DNA of 64,000 nucleotides from Paragordius varius (taxonomy: Eukaryota > Nematomorpha). Shown piece by piece: positions 28,119-40,718 of this stretch. The position numbers and the translations under genes were made by a program. The stretch covers positions 4,650,001-4,714,000 of the forward strand of contig OZ176053.1 in the NCBI GenBank assembly GCA_964247055.1, in the 5' to 3' direction. Position 1 is the stretch's first letter, and each line of letters begins with the position of its first letter. The notes beneath the pieces are model-generated. The model searched no databases, was not told where the DNA came from, and worked only from the letters and a program-made list of their open reading frames with translations.

Positions 28119-28709
28119 ATATGGATATCCAATATTAAGCAAATTGAGCATTTCGGTTTTGATCTGGCGCATATCATTAAAGAATTCATAGATTTAATAA
28201 ATTATTCTAATTTGGAAGCTATAATCAAGAGAATCGTAGAGAAGAAAGATATGTAGAGTTTTGGCAAGATGTGCCAAATAAATATGAAAATATAAAAAAA
28301 TATGATCAAGTCATCTTAATTTTTTTCCCTCTATTTACACGTGTGAGACGGCATATTCAAAAAAGAAGCATGTCAAGAATACATACAGAAATCGTTAAAC
28401 CAATGATCATATGGACGACCTATTAAGATTGGCTTGTTATGAGGCGGAAGCATATTTGTCAAAAATTATTGGTTAATATCATATTAAATGTTGTTATCAA
28501 AATATTTTAATTTTTTAAATTAAATGGTTCAAAACGAGTTTTTAGCTGAATTTACAAGCCATCCGCAAAAAATTCATTGTATTGATTTAGCATAAATATG
28601 TCCATATGTGTCAAATAGCTATGGAATATTTGCCATTATTAGGTTCATGGCCCTCGAAAAAAAAATATATTTTATTTGGCCCGTCAAATTTTTTTGGTGA
28701 GTACCACTG

Positions 28710-29195
28710 ACCCAGATGATCTTAAAGCATGATTTATGGAAAAACGACCAGAATGGACCAGATTTTCAAAAACATTGGAGAATGGCTTGACAGATGTTTT
28801 CCGCAAAAGACAATTTTTTGGCACAGAAAATCTATTAGAGCATCTGTATACCAATGTACAATTTCAAAAATAATATTAATTTCCTATTAAAATTCATAAA
28901 ATAAAAACTTATGACTGCACCTGAATAAAATTATCATAATAAACCGAAAATTGCGTTCTTTTATGTTTGAGACTTTTATTTTTCAATCATAAATATTGCT
29001 CATTTGTATGTATACCCATTATAAAACCATGCGACGATATATGCACCTTAATAATTATCTCAAGATATCGCATATCATTGATTAATTTTAAAATAACATC
29101 ACATAGAGAACAATACGCATACATAATCATTTATTAATTTTATACATGGATTCATTATAAATATTGATATATGACGATATTTTTTAGCAATTAAA
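28710..29195. other. Intergenic DNA between hAT element and derlin
   Basis: Mostly AT-rich. One open stretch on the plus strand from an ATG near 28734 to about 28872 codes for some 45 residues (SKTLENGLTDVFRKRQFFGT within it). I cannot link it to any family and do not call it a gene. Confidence 0.35.
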
Positions 29196-30670
29196 TTAAT
29201 CTTCAAGTCGGCGGCCTTGACCCCAGGCGTGTCTCCTATGAGCAGATTCGTTATTTGTATCACTTGATTGTGTTGCTGTCCGATAACTGGGTGGCACACC
29301 AAAACCACTAACTCCCCCAACTCGGTTTGGGATATATTTATACCTATATTTAAAGATAAAAAATAAAACAATTTACAGTAAATATGATAAAGAAAGTGGT
29401 ATCTGTAATAATTTGTTTTTTTTCTAAAAGGGATGAACTGAATAAATTGACCTATATTAGTATATAATAGTACCGACAATTTAAATAATATAAATTTAAA
29501 CCAAACAAACGCCATAATTAATGACGCACTTCAATGAATCTTAATATATTTATACAAAATAAAAATAATAGAGATTTAAAGGGGTCGGTTATGCAACAAA
29601 ATATTAGAAAATAAATTGATGAACGTACACGACAATATATATTAAATTAACTTAGTTTCTAATGCATAGAAATCTTTAAAAATGATATGGATAGGTCTTG
29701 GCATTTTATGTATTTAACTTATAGTCGTATTTGTTATACAAGACCATTTATAAATACCAACCAAGATTCAATAAACCCAATAGTTGAGATGAGTAATTTG
29801 ACACATTTTGACATAATTGTATAAATTCATTTATAAAAACAGGTATATCACTTAATTTTTCGGCTGTTTTAATTCTCTTATTTTTAAAAATGAAGATCGC
29901 ATTTATATAAGGATATAAAAAATGTTACAATATATTCGGTGTATCCAAAAATGAACGACCCCCCATTTCTTGAGGATACTTGAATTTGAGAAAAAAGTAT
30001 AAATGCCCCACTAAGATTCCAAGTATTTCACTCATTGCCCTAAAAACTATGAGACTATTTACCCTCCTTGTAATATCATATTGAATCCAGCCAAGACCCA
30101 TGGTAAATATATAGCCTATAATAAAATAAAATTGGTAAAACTTTAAATTGAGTTCCAAACCAAAAAGATACAATCACATCCTTATTTAATTGACACCAAA
30201 CATATAAAATGCTTAAAACCATTGGATCTAATAATAACTAGTATATAACGTAAAAATTATACATATATATCAAAAAACAATCCAATTATCACTAGCATTA
30301 TCCAATTAAATAGGAGTAAGAAAACATAATCCGCAGGTCGGCGTTCATAAGTCCCTGAATATTTCAATTAATATACCTTTTTCTAACTGAGATGAATAAT
30401 TGTAAAGAAAATATATTAATAACAGATAGTGGAATCCAGTAGCAGGTGATAGTGGATAATATAATAATGCAGTTATTGGTCTCCAAATCTATTTATAATT
30501 ATTTTAAAAACTTGAAAATGTTTTATGGTAGGTTCATATAATAATATCATAGCGTATGGTTTTAGTATACCTATTCGTCCTGCCAATGGAAATATTATTG
30601 AGAGAGAAAACCATATTCGTGTAATAATGGGGATTGTTTTAAACCAATCCATCAATTCATTTTGGGCCAT
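29196..30670 (-). CDS. DERL1: Derlin-1-like ER membrane protein
   Basis: Derlins are rhomboid-like pseudoproteases of the ER membrane that help move misfolded proteins to p97 for degradation. Exons from the 5' end are 30512-30670, 30377-30488, 30263-30354, 30142-30237, 30063-30115, 29929-30039 and 29196-29343, coding for about 256 residues (human DERL1 251). Introns are 23, 22, 25, 26, 23 and 585 nt. Family features are DWFKTIPIITRIWF at the N-terminus, the WR motif (FQIWRPIT), RRPADYVFLLLFNW, QLNKDVIVSFWFGTQFK, a GxxxG in GILVGHLYFF, and GGRSFLDTPN. The cytosolic tail has GGVSGFGVPPSY and ends in AWGQGRRLED, equivalent to the p97-binding SHP box. All six transmembrane regions appear present. 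Confidence 0.95.
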
Positions 30671-31023
30671 CCCGTTCGCTTTTCTTTTGAAACGTGGTTG
30701 AAAGATATTATGAAAAATCCGCTGTTATGGATAATATAAAATTATTTATAACTTTCTAAAGTTTTTAGATCTTAACGGTATATAAAATATTTTTATTAAT
30801 CTATTTAAAACAAATTTTGTAATTCGGATATTTAATTTGATGAATTCGCAAAATATCATAATACATCAACCTAAATAACAAAACATTTTCACACTTGATG
30901 GGATACAATATTGACACCGCTATAATTTGGTATACAACAGACTTTAATTTAAACTTAGGATGCTTTATATATTCAAAAATCTTAGTCTGTTTAGCCAAAA
31001 GTCATATTTTAATAATAACTTTA

Positions 31024-31496
31024 TTTTACTCGATTTAAATTAGGGTATCTAAAGCCTCCAGACCATCTTTAAATTATTTTTATTAAATAACCGAAAATGG
31101 TCCTAATTTAAATGCACACTTTTATCTCAATATAAATTATATTGATAAACCAAAACATCTAAATAAAAATTTCTATTCCCTATTTCACGCCATTTCTATT
31201 TCACAACAATTCGCAACATATCGTGTTTTTTTAACGCCAAAGTAAACTTAATATATATAAAAATCACATTTAACATTTATATAAGAAAAATATTTATTTT
31301 TATTCATTTAACTATTACAAATATTTCAGGTTGGCTAGATAGCCTTACATCAAATAAGTAATATTGAGCTATCTTTTAAAAACATTTATATTTTAGTGAT
31401 CAATGTTTTATATTTAGAAATTGATTTTAACAGGCCTGGGGTCCCCAAAGACCACATGATGAACGAGGACGGAAATGATTGTGTTGTATCCAAGTC
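31024..31496 (-). mobile_element. TTAA MITE, diverged copy
   Basis: A minus-orientation copy with many substitutions and small deletions. The tip at the right still reads TGTTGTATCCAAG and is followed by TTAA at 31497-31500. The central landmarks (CGCCATTTCTATTT, ACAGGCCTGGGG) are kept. Confidence 0.75.
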
Positions 31497-31500
31497 TTAA

Positions 31501-32540
31501 CATTCCATTACCTAATAGGTTCTATTTTCCTGAGCATTTGGATTTCGAATATGTCAAAAGTATTTAAAGCAGGGGTTGGCAACCTTTTTAAAGGTGAGCC
31601 GTTTTCTAAATAGAAAACTTTAGGCTAGCTGTGATTATTATTAAGGAAATTTGATTCCTTTATATTAAACCTAAAAATATGAGATATCATCTTCTTTACT
31701 CTAATAGTTAAATTATTTTAATGATTAAATTTAATCTGGTTGTGATTTCGATACTGATACTCTCAACAAGTTTTGCAATTTTCATCCGGCACTGTTTTTA
31801 TATTTTGATTCATACCTTAAAAACTTTGTTCGTATAAACAGGTGCTTGAAAAATTCTACATAGATTTGGCAAAATATTTTATGATACTAAATTTTTTATC
31901 TGGTAGACTTTATTAAAATGCAACTAAATTCATCAAAATCATGTTAATTATTTTTAGACTGCGAAGAATTAACCCTGATTGTAAATTTTCTGGTGCTTTT
32001 ACAATATTAGAGTATTTTTTAAAATTTAGTATATTTCTTTATTGTACAAAAAAACATGAAACCGATGACAAAAATTTTCATCCAACACATTTAGTGTTTC
32101 AATAAATTTATGCGAGCCTTATGTTTATCGGTTTTAATTAAAAACGATTGCAAAGTAGAAAAATAAAAATAAACAATTTTATTTTTATTTGGAAACTTTC
32201 TATTTCTCTAAAAAATAGTTAAATTACTTTTTCCTTGCAATGTTTTCTTTTATTCATTTGAATAAGCTGTGATATCAACCAGAAAGCTAAATCTCGTAGC
32301 CAAGGAAAATTGGATTATTCTGGGATATAATTATTTCAGCCAAAAAGATTTGTATTTACTCTATTAACTCAAAGAATCAAAAGTTTCACGCGACTAAGCC
32401 ATTTTACTTCTGTAAATTGTATAACATTGTCATATTATAATTGATCATCCAATAAATTTCTAACCAATTAATGGTTGAAGTTGTCATTGTTTACCAGCCG
32501 CAAAACGCTTACGGTTAAACATTATCTATTTTTTTATGTT
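31501..32540. other. AT-rich DNA with one hAT-like terminus
   Basis: A CAGGGGTTGGCAACC sequence at 31570-31584 looks like the left tip of a hAT element, but no matching right end was found. No gene was recognised in the rest. Confidence 0.4.
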
Positions 32541-32544
32541 TTAA

Positions 32545-33104
32545 CACTTGGATACATCACATTCATTTTAGTCCTTCGATAATTGGGGTAGTTAAATACC
32601 CCAGGCCTGTTTAAAATTAAATCCTTTACAAAATATGGAGGAATCAAAACCATGGCAAAATTTTGCACTTATATAGCATAATAAACCGAGATATATAAAA
32701 AATTTTATTCAAAAATACTTGATATAGTTTTTTTAAGCCAAAACCGAAAGGTAAAAATTTAGTCCATGTGACATGTTTGCCATGTTAAAATTGAAAAATA
32801 ATACAAAAAAACCGCTTTTTCTATTTCTATCAATGTTAAATGTAATTTAAATAAAAAATTAGCTTAAATTTTCCCCTTAAAATTAAAATAAGACGATATT
32901 TTGCAAAATAAAAATGGCGTCGAAGTAGTTTGACATGAAACTTTTTTTTCAAAACAAATTTTATTTAGATATTTTGGCATATTTATATAATTTTTATTAG
33001 GATGGAATCATAAATTTAAATTGGGACCGTTTCAGTATTTTTTTAAAAATACTAACCAAATTTAGTCTGGGGTATTTAGATACCCCAATTTGAATCAAAG
33101 TAAT
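32545..33104 (+). mobile_element. TTAA MITE, plus orientation
   Basis: The element follows TTAA at 32541-32544, starts CACTTGGATACATCACATTC and ends with the GGGGTATTTAGATACCCC stem. The right tip and its TTAA have decayed. Confidence 0.85.
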
Positions 33105-33958
33105 AAATGCTATGGCGAGCCATATAAAATCACACGATATAAGATATTATCTTAACTTTAAAAATATGCTTTCTTTAGTGTAGGCTAATTATGCAAAAAA
33201 TTTTCCTTTCCAACTTTTTTGCCGCCATTTTTTTCCATATATTTTTTTCGCTAATGCTACAGGCAAGTAATTATTGTTTGAAATTTTAAATAATTATCAG
33301 CTTTCAAGTTCATTTTACCAGCAAATTATTGATTTATTGTTATTTTAGTATCACCTGTTCAATCGAATCATATTTCAGAGCAGTCCCGATAAACTCTAGA
33401 AGTCACAAAAATGTAAAAGGTTTAGCTATTTTGTCTATGAGGAGAATGTTTGATAATTTAGCTGTAGTTTATTTGCGAAATTGTGCTATACAAAACCCTA
33501 AAAGGTAAATAGGACAAAAAAGGGAAAAGATAATGAATATATAAAAGGCATATTTTATTAACATTAGAAAGTCTATCTTTATTGTGCTAGAAACCATGCT
33601 TATTTTCGGTGATTTTTATGGGATGTGTAATTTTCCTCCGAAGATATATCATGCCGCTATATAGTCGTCAAATAAAAATCTTGCTGTAATAGATATTATG
33701 ATCAGGCGCTTTATCTAATAAAAAGCTTAATTGGACCCCTTACATCGCATACACTATATTTAAGTTTATTAGAAAAGTTAGCGGCATATCAAAAAAAAGA
33801 AGCTGGTTTAAACCCACTTTGATATCACAATATAAAATTAGCGGCATGTAGATTGATAATAGCGAAAAAAACTTAAATTACTGTAATTTTTTGATGATTC
33901 ATTTCAAAACATATGTAACCTTTTGCAGCACAAAACTTGGCGGAATATTTTTTGCGCG
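33105..33958. other. Region upstream of the deoxynucleoside kinase
   Basis: AT-rich. It holds one candidate exon at 33349-33508. No promoter motif was recognised. Confidence 0.35.
33349..33508 (+). other. Orphan open stretch, possible exon
   Basis: An open frame of about 52 codons after a possible acceptor (TATTTTAG). It reads SIESYFRAVPINSRSHKNVK and then LAILSMRRMFDNLAVVYLRN. It has more coding-like composition than its surroundings. It may end in a splice donor (AGGTAAAT) rather than the stop. No partner exon or family was identified. Confidence 0.3.
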
Positions 33959-35081
33959 ATGGTTTTAAACGCTAACTGCAAACAACCAAGATATTTCCAA
34001 AACGTATGTTAAAATATTATTTTAGATTTGTATTGAAGGCAATATAGGAAGTGGAAAAACATCTTTTACCAAATGCTTTTTAAACATACCCAATTTCCAA
34101 GTACCGTTTTTAATTATTTTAGGTATGCCCTGAACCCATAGAAAAATGGCGTAACCTCAATGGCTACAATTTGCTGGTTTGTACCTTTATTTATTTCAGG
34201 ATTTATATTACGAAAATCCACAAAAATGGAGTTTTCCGTTTCAAATGTTGGTCCAAAAATCTCTCATGGATATTTTATATAAACCAACTGTATAATTCAT
34301 TTTATAATATTTAATATTTAGGATTGCTTTTACAAAATTATAGAAAGATCTATATATTCAGCCAAATATACCTTTGTAGAAAACATTCGTAAAAAGTTTT
34401 CTTATATTAATGCTATAGTAATAAAATATCAGATGTCGAATATTTGGTTTACACAGAATGGTTTGATTTTTGTTCAAAAGTATTACCATGCCCAATTGAC
34501 CTAGTGGTTTATATAAAAACGGACCCTGAAGTTTGTTATGAACGTATTCAAAATCGCGGTAGACCAGAAGAAGCTCTGGTACCTTTGGTATAATCAACAC
34601 ATTTTTTAAAATAATTATTTGTGAATACTCAATTTTTTTCACTTTTATAGGAATATTTACAAGAATTACATGATCTCCATGAAAATTGGCTTGTTAAAAA
34701 ACAATATAAAGATTTCAAGATCCCAGTTGTGGTGAGAATTTTTTATATGTATTAACTATCTATTTGTTTGCATAGTAAGGCATATTTTATGTTTGGCTTT
34801 AATTTTATTATATGTTATATACAGTATTTTTTTGAATATTAATAGTAATAGTATGTCCCTAAAATTAATTTTTGTCCGGAAAATTATATTTAATATTTTT
34901 TTTATATTTAATTCTTTTACAGACGATTGATGGAAACAAATCTTACGACCAAATAAAACTTGAAGCTCAAAACTTTTACCACACTTTGCTCGACCTAAAT
35001 TTAAATTTACAGAGTAATCAGAATTTATTCAACGATTCCATCAATGCGTCGCGACCCCCTTTACAATCTTTGAACCAATAA
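33959..35081 (+). CDS. dNK: Deoxynucleoside kinase (dNK/TK2 family)
   Basis: The enzyme phosphorylates deoxynucleosides for salvage of DNA precursors. Exons are 33959-34003, 34026-34100, 34123-34176, 34200-34289, 34322-34395, 34419-34587, 34651-34731 and 34923-35081, coding for 248 residues (Drosophila dNK about 250). Introns are 22, 22, 23, 32, 23, 63 and 191 nt. Motifs in order: the P-loop GNIGSGKTSF near residue 20, CPEPIEKWRN, the ERSIYSAKYTFVEN block with the ERS signature, YTEWFDF, an aspartate-rich DPEVCYERI, the arginine-rich lid RGRPEEALVPLEYL, and HDLHENWL. Only about 15 residues precede the P-loop region, so a mitochondrial presequence is unlikely. Whether it has broad substrate use like the insect enzyme or narrow use like TK2 cannot be told by eye. 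An AATAAA follows near 35205. Confidence 0.95.
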
Positions 35082-35225
35082 CTTATTATTTATAAATACA
35101 TAATATGTATTGTTATTCCATTTTATTTATTTATAATATATTTTAATTAGTAATATTGTGCATTTATCACCCATTGTAAATATCATCATAATAATGAATT
35201 ATAGAATAAAAGACATTTAAATTAT

Positions 35226-35852
35226 TTATTGGAGTTTTAGCTCTGGGAAAAATTTAGATATTAATTCATCATAGGTTTTGGGAAAACATTGAAGCTCTTG
35301 GTCCCACGGATTCCTCTTTGCATCATAATCTCTCCCATACCGATCTTGAAACATTAAATTTAATTGTTTTATCATTAGGGGTGGCATTTCTAATAGCCCA
35401 TTGAAATTTTTGTTTGTAAAATTTTGTGAATATAAATCATACGGGTTTGATGTGTATCGCTTTTCAGCATACATATTACAATTATGGTTAAAGGATGAGT
35501 GTTGTTTCATAACCAACATTTTTTTCTTTCCATTGTTTATAAAATGAGCGTTACTCTTTGGATCAGTATGTGTAAAATACTTATTTGATTCTTTAGGTAA
35601 GTATTTGTGACAGGGATTTGGCTGAGTGCGAATAGTACTAACTCTATTGTACTTGGGGGAGGTATTTTCCTTCCTTTTGCTTTTGTTAAAGAGCGCCCAA
35701 TTAAAGTATTTAATACGTTTGTTATCCATAGGAATTAAGTCTATCAATGATATACAACTATTTAATAGAACCAATTTTCCAATTGAATTTTAGCGGGAAC
35801 CGGTTTTGTATATGTATTGAGTATTTTTTATATTTATTTAATAACCCAGGAT
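35226..35852 (-). CDS. Unrecognised basic protein, 5' end unresolved
   Basis: Two exons are supported: at least 35772-35852 and 35226-35740, with a 31-nt intron at 35741-35771. The first exon has a possible acceptor at its 5' edge, so an earlier exon with the start codon is probably missing. An internal ATG at 35729 would give 167 residues. The product is rich in N, K, Y and P, with no membrane segment. A conserved-looking C-terminus reads RDYDAKRNPWDQELQCFPKT and ends soon after in FFPELKLQ. I do not recognise the family. The gene is tail to tail with the deoxynucleoside kinase, with 144 bp between stop codons. The long frame in AT-rich DNA argues for a real gene. Confidence 0.65.
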
Positions 35853-35859
35853 CTATAAT

Positions 35860-36900
35860 TTTAAAACGGGATATTATTATATTTTTACATCCAAAATGAC
35901 ATCTAAATAAATAATTTTACTAAACAATCTCTTTTTTGTTATGGTATTTTAACTAATGATTTTTCATCAAGTTATTAACTATCAATATCCTAAAAAATAT
36001 TCTGTCGATAAATGGTATTTTCACATTTGGTCACATCGATATTTGAGTTAAAATAACAAAACTTTTTGAATTAATTGATTGATAAAAAATTTACGCATGA
36101 ACTTATAGCAATACACAACTTTAAGTATGATAGAAATCTTAATTCTTTTACTAAAGTTACACCTAATCACACTAAAAATTGACGATTTCGAGAAAATATA
36201 AAATTTGGAACCTATAATATTTACCCATTGGTTAATATTTTTAAAAAATATTTTAAGTTTTCAGGGTTTTAATTTCTAACATAAACCCTTTTAATTTCAT
36301 ATATATATATATATATATTTGATAATAACCATATGACATTTTTACAATTAATGTAAAAAACATAAAGCACTTTAAGAATACTAATTCTTAAATTGGACTA
36401 GACATGCTAAAAAAATCGGCCAAAGACATCCAAATTTACCGCACAGTGTTATTGATTGCAATTATTTTCAAAGTATGTATAATGGTTTTTTTATTTATAA
36501 AATTTTAATTATCTTATACCTATGGGGATGTGTTAATGGATGTTCAGCATCCACAAGTTTGAATTAAAATAATAATATTTTTTATCCAAAATTTCGAATG
36601 GAAATCGATTGGAACGAAAAATAGTTGTGCTAATATATAAATCTAAAAATAAATTATACCCAAATTTATGAATAGATTAATTCATAGAAAAAATAATTAG
36701 AATATGCTGTTCTTATGATTATTTAGTTTTATTAACAATAAAATAATAGATTAATGCCCATTTTAAACATTGTAAGATATTTTATTGCTGTTAAAACTTT
36801 ATTTGTATTTAATATCTAACGCATCATATGGATGATACCAAATATTCATCATAAAAATTAAATATTGTTGATAAATACGTTTAAAAAATTTATAATATAT
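35860..36900. other. AT-rich intergenic DNA
   Basis: No gene is supported. A short TA microsatellite lies at about 36299-36320. Confidence 0.4.
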
Positions 36901-37145
36901 ATTGAATATTTCATAAACCATTTAGTGATCAAAGACCCAGTCTACTTGAATGGATAAGTCAAAACTTTGTTGGATACCATAAAATTAAGAGAATAATTTT
37001 GCCATATATTTACGATACTAGGGTCATAGTACAGTAATAGGCATTAGGGTAAGTAAAACAGCTTCCAATTTCGACTAAATTAAAATTATAATTTTGTATC
37101 CTAACGATTACATTATGATTACCTACTCTTAATATTCATAAAATT
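36901..37145 (+). pseudogene. Decayed copy of the last ZUP1 exon
   Basis: The sequence follows the start of the last ZUP1 exon (43762 onward) with clear DNA similarity. Shared blocks are TTTCATAAACCAT, TTGAATGGATAAGTCAA, AATAATTTTGCCAT against AATTATTTTACCAT, AGGGTCA, and ATCCTAACGATT. Indels and in-frame stops mean it cannot be translated. It covers the part with the catalytic histidine and aspartate codons. The earlier exons and the rest of the last exon are not seen nearby, so it is a partial duplicate. Confidence 0.88.
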
Positions 37146-38319
37146 AATATGAATACGTTTCTCCATTCTGTTCTGCCAGTCAATTTTTTAAAGATACTGA
37201 CAAATAAAAAAATTCCATAATTTGCAAAAAAATTTATCTACAATCTTAAAAGCCTAAATCAATATTTTTCCAAACAAATATGTTTTTAATGTCTATGTCT
37301 TCATTTAATAAAAATATACATCATTAATTGTTCGCAGATGGGTTATTTTCTTGGGCCATTAAATTCTTATAAATTTGATTCCGTACAGTCCTATCGGTTC
37401 TTTGTATATATTTTTTAAAATGTGGATAGGCTAGATTTCTTAAATGCACTGCCCATTGATGTTGCATGATGCATATATTAAAAACTCTTTTCGCGCAATC
37501 ACAGCGATTTTGTGTTTATATCTAACCTATATAGAAGGGGCCAAAAATTTGAGACATCCGGAACCTATAGGTGGGAATTAGAAGATTAATATTGTAATGC
37601 TTTTTAAAGATAGTATATGAATTATGATATTTAAGGAATGTATTTAGCATTCTCAAAACAATGTACGCAAATTTAATTTAAATATATGTGGAATTCATCA
37701 AAATTAGATGGATTTTTAATCACTCACAAGGTTTTCCAACCAAAAGCACCAATAGAATCCTGAATCTGGTGTGCACTGTGTACCACACCACTGCGTCTAA
37801 AATCGGGTGTATAAATCCCGGTATACATATTATGATTTAAAAAGAATCAGGATTCTGTTATGCAAATCGGAAAGATATACTTTATTTTTATATCATAATT
37901 TTCTGTTACATGCAAATGTGAAATACATACCTTGGTTATATATCATAACTTTCACCCTTATTTGAATTGTATTATTTTCTATATTTTTTGTGTAATATGT
38001 AAATAATATAACCTTTCTTACTTGAAATTTTATTGATATAATGCAAATTATGTACAACTAAATTTACTATATAAACCCTAAAAAAACCAAATAATAAAAT
38101 TCAGTTCATTCCACATTTCTTTTATTATCTCTTTATCTTAAAAGATAACAGATTCTCATGTGGTTTTGGTTACGAGTAATATAAAAAAGCATTTTTATGG
38201 TAAGCTCAATATCTTAAATTCAAATTAGCGCACTTATTAGTAAAAGCTAAGTGATTTAATTTTAAAATATCATTATAATACATAATAAACTATTTTAAGC
38301 ATAATAATATTTTTACGGC
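37146..38319. other. AT-rich intergenic DNA with small palindromes
   Basis: No gene is supported. Around 37757-37860, the blocks GAATCCTGAATC and GAATCAGGATTC form an inverted pair. A weak direct repeat with ATGCAAAT cores lies at about 37860-37970. Confidence 0.4.
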
Positions 38320-39190
38320 TCCGAACGTCTTTTTTTCGCCCCATTAAAATGGGCTACTACTAAACTAAACGAAAAATCCCGAGATTTTGCGATAAATTTA
38401 TTATATATATATATGCTAGATTATGTCATCAAAAAACATATTTTATAATTCATACTTTGTTAAAGATATTTAATTTTTGGCAGTTGAAGCGTATTTCATA
38501 CTAGTTTGAAGCATGATGGAAACGGTATAATAAAGTAAGATATCATAAAAAAGTTTAAATATAAGATGATGTTGAACATTTGTCCATCCTAAGAGGTTTA
38601 ATTAAAAAATTTTTTTTTATATATTTGTTAAAATTGTGTTTACCACAAAAATTTACACGAATTTAAAAACAAACAACTCTTTTTGAGGTGAGAGAGATAT
38701 TCAGTTCTTCAAAATATATTAAAAAAGTGTTTATAAAATATCTAAAGTGTTTTTACACCGTTTCCACTATGCTTTAAAATACCATAAAACTCGCTTGACT
38801 AAAATTTTAATTTAAATTTTATTTCGGTAACAACTTTTTTTAATGTCAAAATTTAGCACTATTTAGATCTTCTAAACCGTCGCCCTATCACCTTTATTTA
38901 GGAGTACTTGCTCATTTTAGACTGGTAAATCTACGCTAAGATATCTAAAATGTTATATTTTTTAAAATAATGTTCTGCTTTTCATAGGTAGTATATGATA
39001 TATTTTAGCGATATTATTTGTAATGAAGCATTTAGCTTTCAGCAAAAATATTATTTAAAAAATGTGCCCAAATTTTGCCATTTTATATGGCGCACTTACC
39101 TCAAAAGGGTAAATAACTTTCTCATATCTTTCGTAGGGGCCAAAACCAAAAGCACAATAATAATCCTTATACATTTTCCGATTAAAATAT
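38320..39190. repeat. Dispersed foldback family A, best copy
   Basis: The two halves are inverted around a centre near 38650. GAAGCATGATGGAAACGGT at about 38510 has its counterpart ACCGTTTCCACTATGCTTTA at about 38756. The outer part (GCATTTAGCTTTCAGC, GGGGCCAAAACCAAAAGCAC) matches the other copies at 2.8, 46.3 and 48.3 kb. The left arm is shorter than the right. It does not code for protein. Confidence 0.65.
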
Positions 39191-39297
39191 ATATATTTTA
39201 ACAGGTTATTTTTGTGTTCACGGTGTATATTCAATAAAAGCTTATCAAAATTTATATATTACTCTAATATCTTTTTTAAGCTCCGGTTAATCTTTAA

Positions 39298-39878
39298 CAC
39301 TTGGATACAACACATTCATTTTAGTCCTTCAATTCAAATTGGGGTAGTTGGATACCCCAGGCCTGTTTAAAATTAAATACTTTACAAAGTATGGAAGCAA
39401 TCGAAACCATGGCAAAATTTTGCACTTAAATAACATTAATAAACCGAAATATATAAAAAATTTTATTCAAAAATTCTTGATATTACTTATTTTGAGCTAA
39501 AACTGAAAGGTAAAAATTTAGTCAACGTGACATGTGTCAAATTGTAAAATTAAAAAATAATACAAAATTAACCGCTTTTTCTATTTCTATCAATGTTAGA
39601 TGTATTTTTATAAAAAATAAGCTTTAGTTTTACCCTTGAAATTAAATGAAGGCGATATTTTGCAAAATATTTGTGAAATAAAAATGGCGTCGAAGTAGTT
39701 TGATATGGAACTTTTTTTTCAAAACAAAATTTTATCAAGATAATTTGGCATATTTATATAATATTTATCAGGATAGAAGCATAAATTTAAATTGGGACCG
39801 TTTCCTTCAGTAGTTTTTTTAAAAATTTTAATTTAAATTTAGTCTGGGGTATTACATACCCCAATTTGAATCGAAGTG
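39298..39878 (+). mobile_element. TTAA MITE, complete copy
   Basis: A 581-bp copy flanked by TTAA at 39294-39297 and 39879-39882. It starts CACTTGGATACAACACATTC and ends ATTTGAATCGAAGTG. It is in the opposite orientation to the copy at 3671-4250 and nearly the same length. Confidence 0.88.
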
Positions 39879-39882
39879 TTAA

Positions 39883-40718
39883 TACCCATAGAAATCAGCT
39901 ATGTTCTGATACTGCGTCCGAAATCGGCAAATATATAAAAATGTGAATATAAACATATATGTGCGAATAGAAAAATTTATCAGGAATGGGACTTTGGTTT
40001 TCATTCAGATGATTTTTTAAAATAATTTACATTGTGAGCTTCAAATAAGAAAATGGCAAATTTTTCCCCCATTCTTAAATAGTTTATTTTGGTAAATATG
40101 CTTCATTCGAAAAAATATTATAAACCACTTATAAAATTAATATTTTTATAAAATATTAATTTTGCAACGTGGGCTCCGAACAAAAGCAGTCACAACCATT
40201 TTTTGTAAAAAAATAAATTTGATAGCAATATTTCGTTTGAAAAAATTTATTTAACGATTTACATTATTAAATATTTGGATAATATGGGAAATGACCTCGG
40301 AATTTGTTTTAACATTTTTTCGATTCATTTGCGCTAAATATTTTTGGAATCACAATACTTTAAAAAAATTATATCATGCTATGTTTTTTTAGATATTATT
40401 TATGAGATATTATATCTTTAATCAAAAATTTTAAGGATTATATAAAATGCCATAGAATTGTGCACTACAAAATAAATTGTTGAATGGGAAATCGGATCAG
40501 ACAGAATCTTTACTTAGTATCATCCTTAAAAAAATAAGATAACAGTCAAAATCATAACTGAAATACAATTTTTATCAAAGTTTTTTGGCATTCTCATGGT
40601 GTACAAAAATAGTATTTGAAATAGTAATTTTTTACGCAGATAAAAACAAATGCCCCTATCATATGGACACAATGATAACGCACAATCATATGTGTATTTA
40701 AGATAATCTAGGCAGTCA
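39883..40718. other. Region upstream of ZUP1
   Basis: AT-rich, with fragments of family A (for example GTGGGCTCCGAAC near 40170). No exon or promoter motif could be supported. Confidence 0.35.

Larger units (their letters stand above)
22787..28709 (+). mobile_element. hAT transposon split by a gypsy element
   Basis: The ends are CAGTGGTACTCAAACCGCGG at the left and GAGTACCACTG at the right. About 1.7 kb belongs to the hAT; a 4.2-kb LTR element sits within it. Transposase remnants on the plus strand lie on both sides. At 23254-23415 there is a frame starting MTSNAKNVNYSMKIAPLKKE, like the zinc-finger N-terminus of ZBED/GTF2IRD2-type transposases. Around 23690-23800 a helix reads KISAFEEKLIIYKQNY. 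At about 28260-28470 is the C-terminal dimerisation region (KNTYRNR, DDLLRLACYEAEAYL). Stops and frameshifts interrupt it. The flanking 8-mers (GTTTAAAT, ACCCAGAT) do not match, so any target duplication has decayed. Confidence 0.8.

Noticed and set aside
30801-30998. Minus-strand open frame upstream of derlin
   Set aside because: It begins at a non-ATG codon, has low-complexity AT-driven composition and no family match by eye.
31570-31600. hAT-like left terminus CAGGGGTTGGCAACC
   Set aside because: No matching right end or target duplication was found within several kilobases, so no element is claimed.
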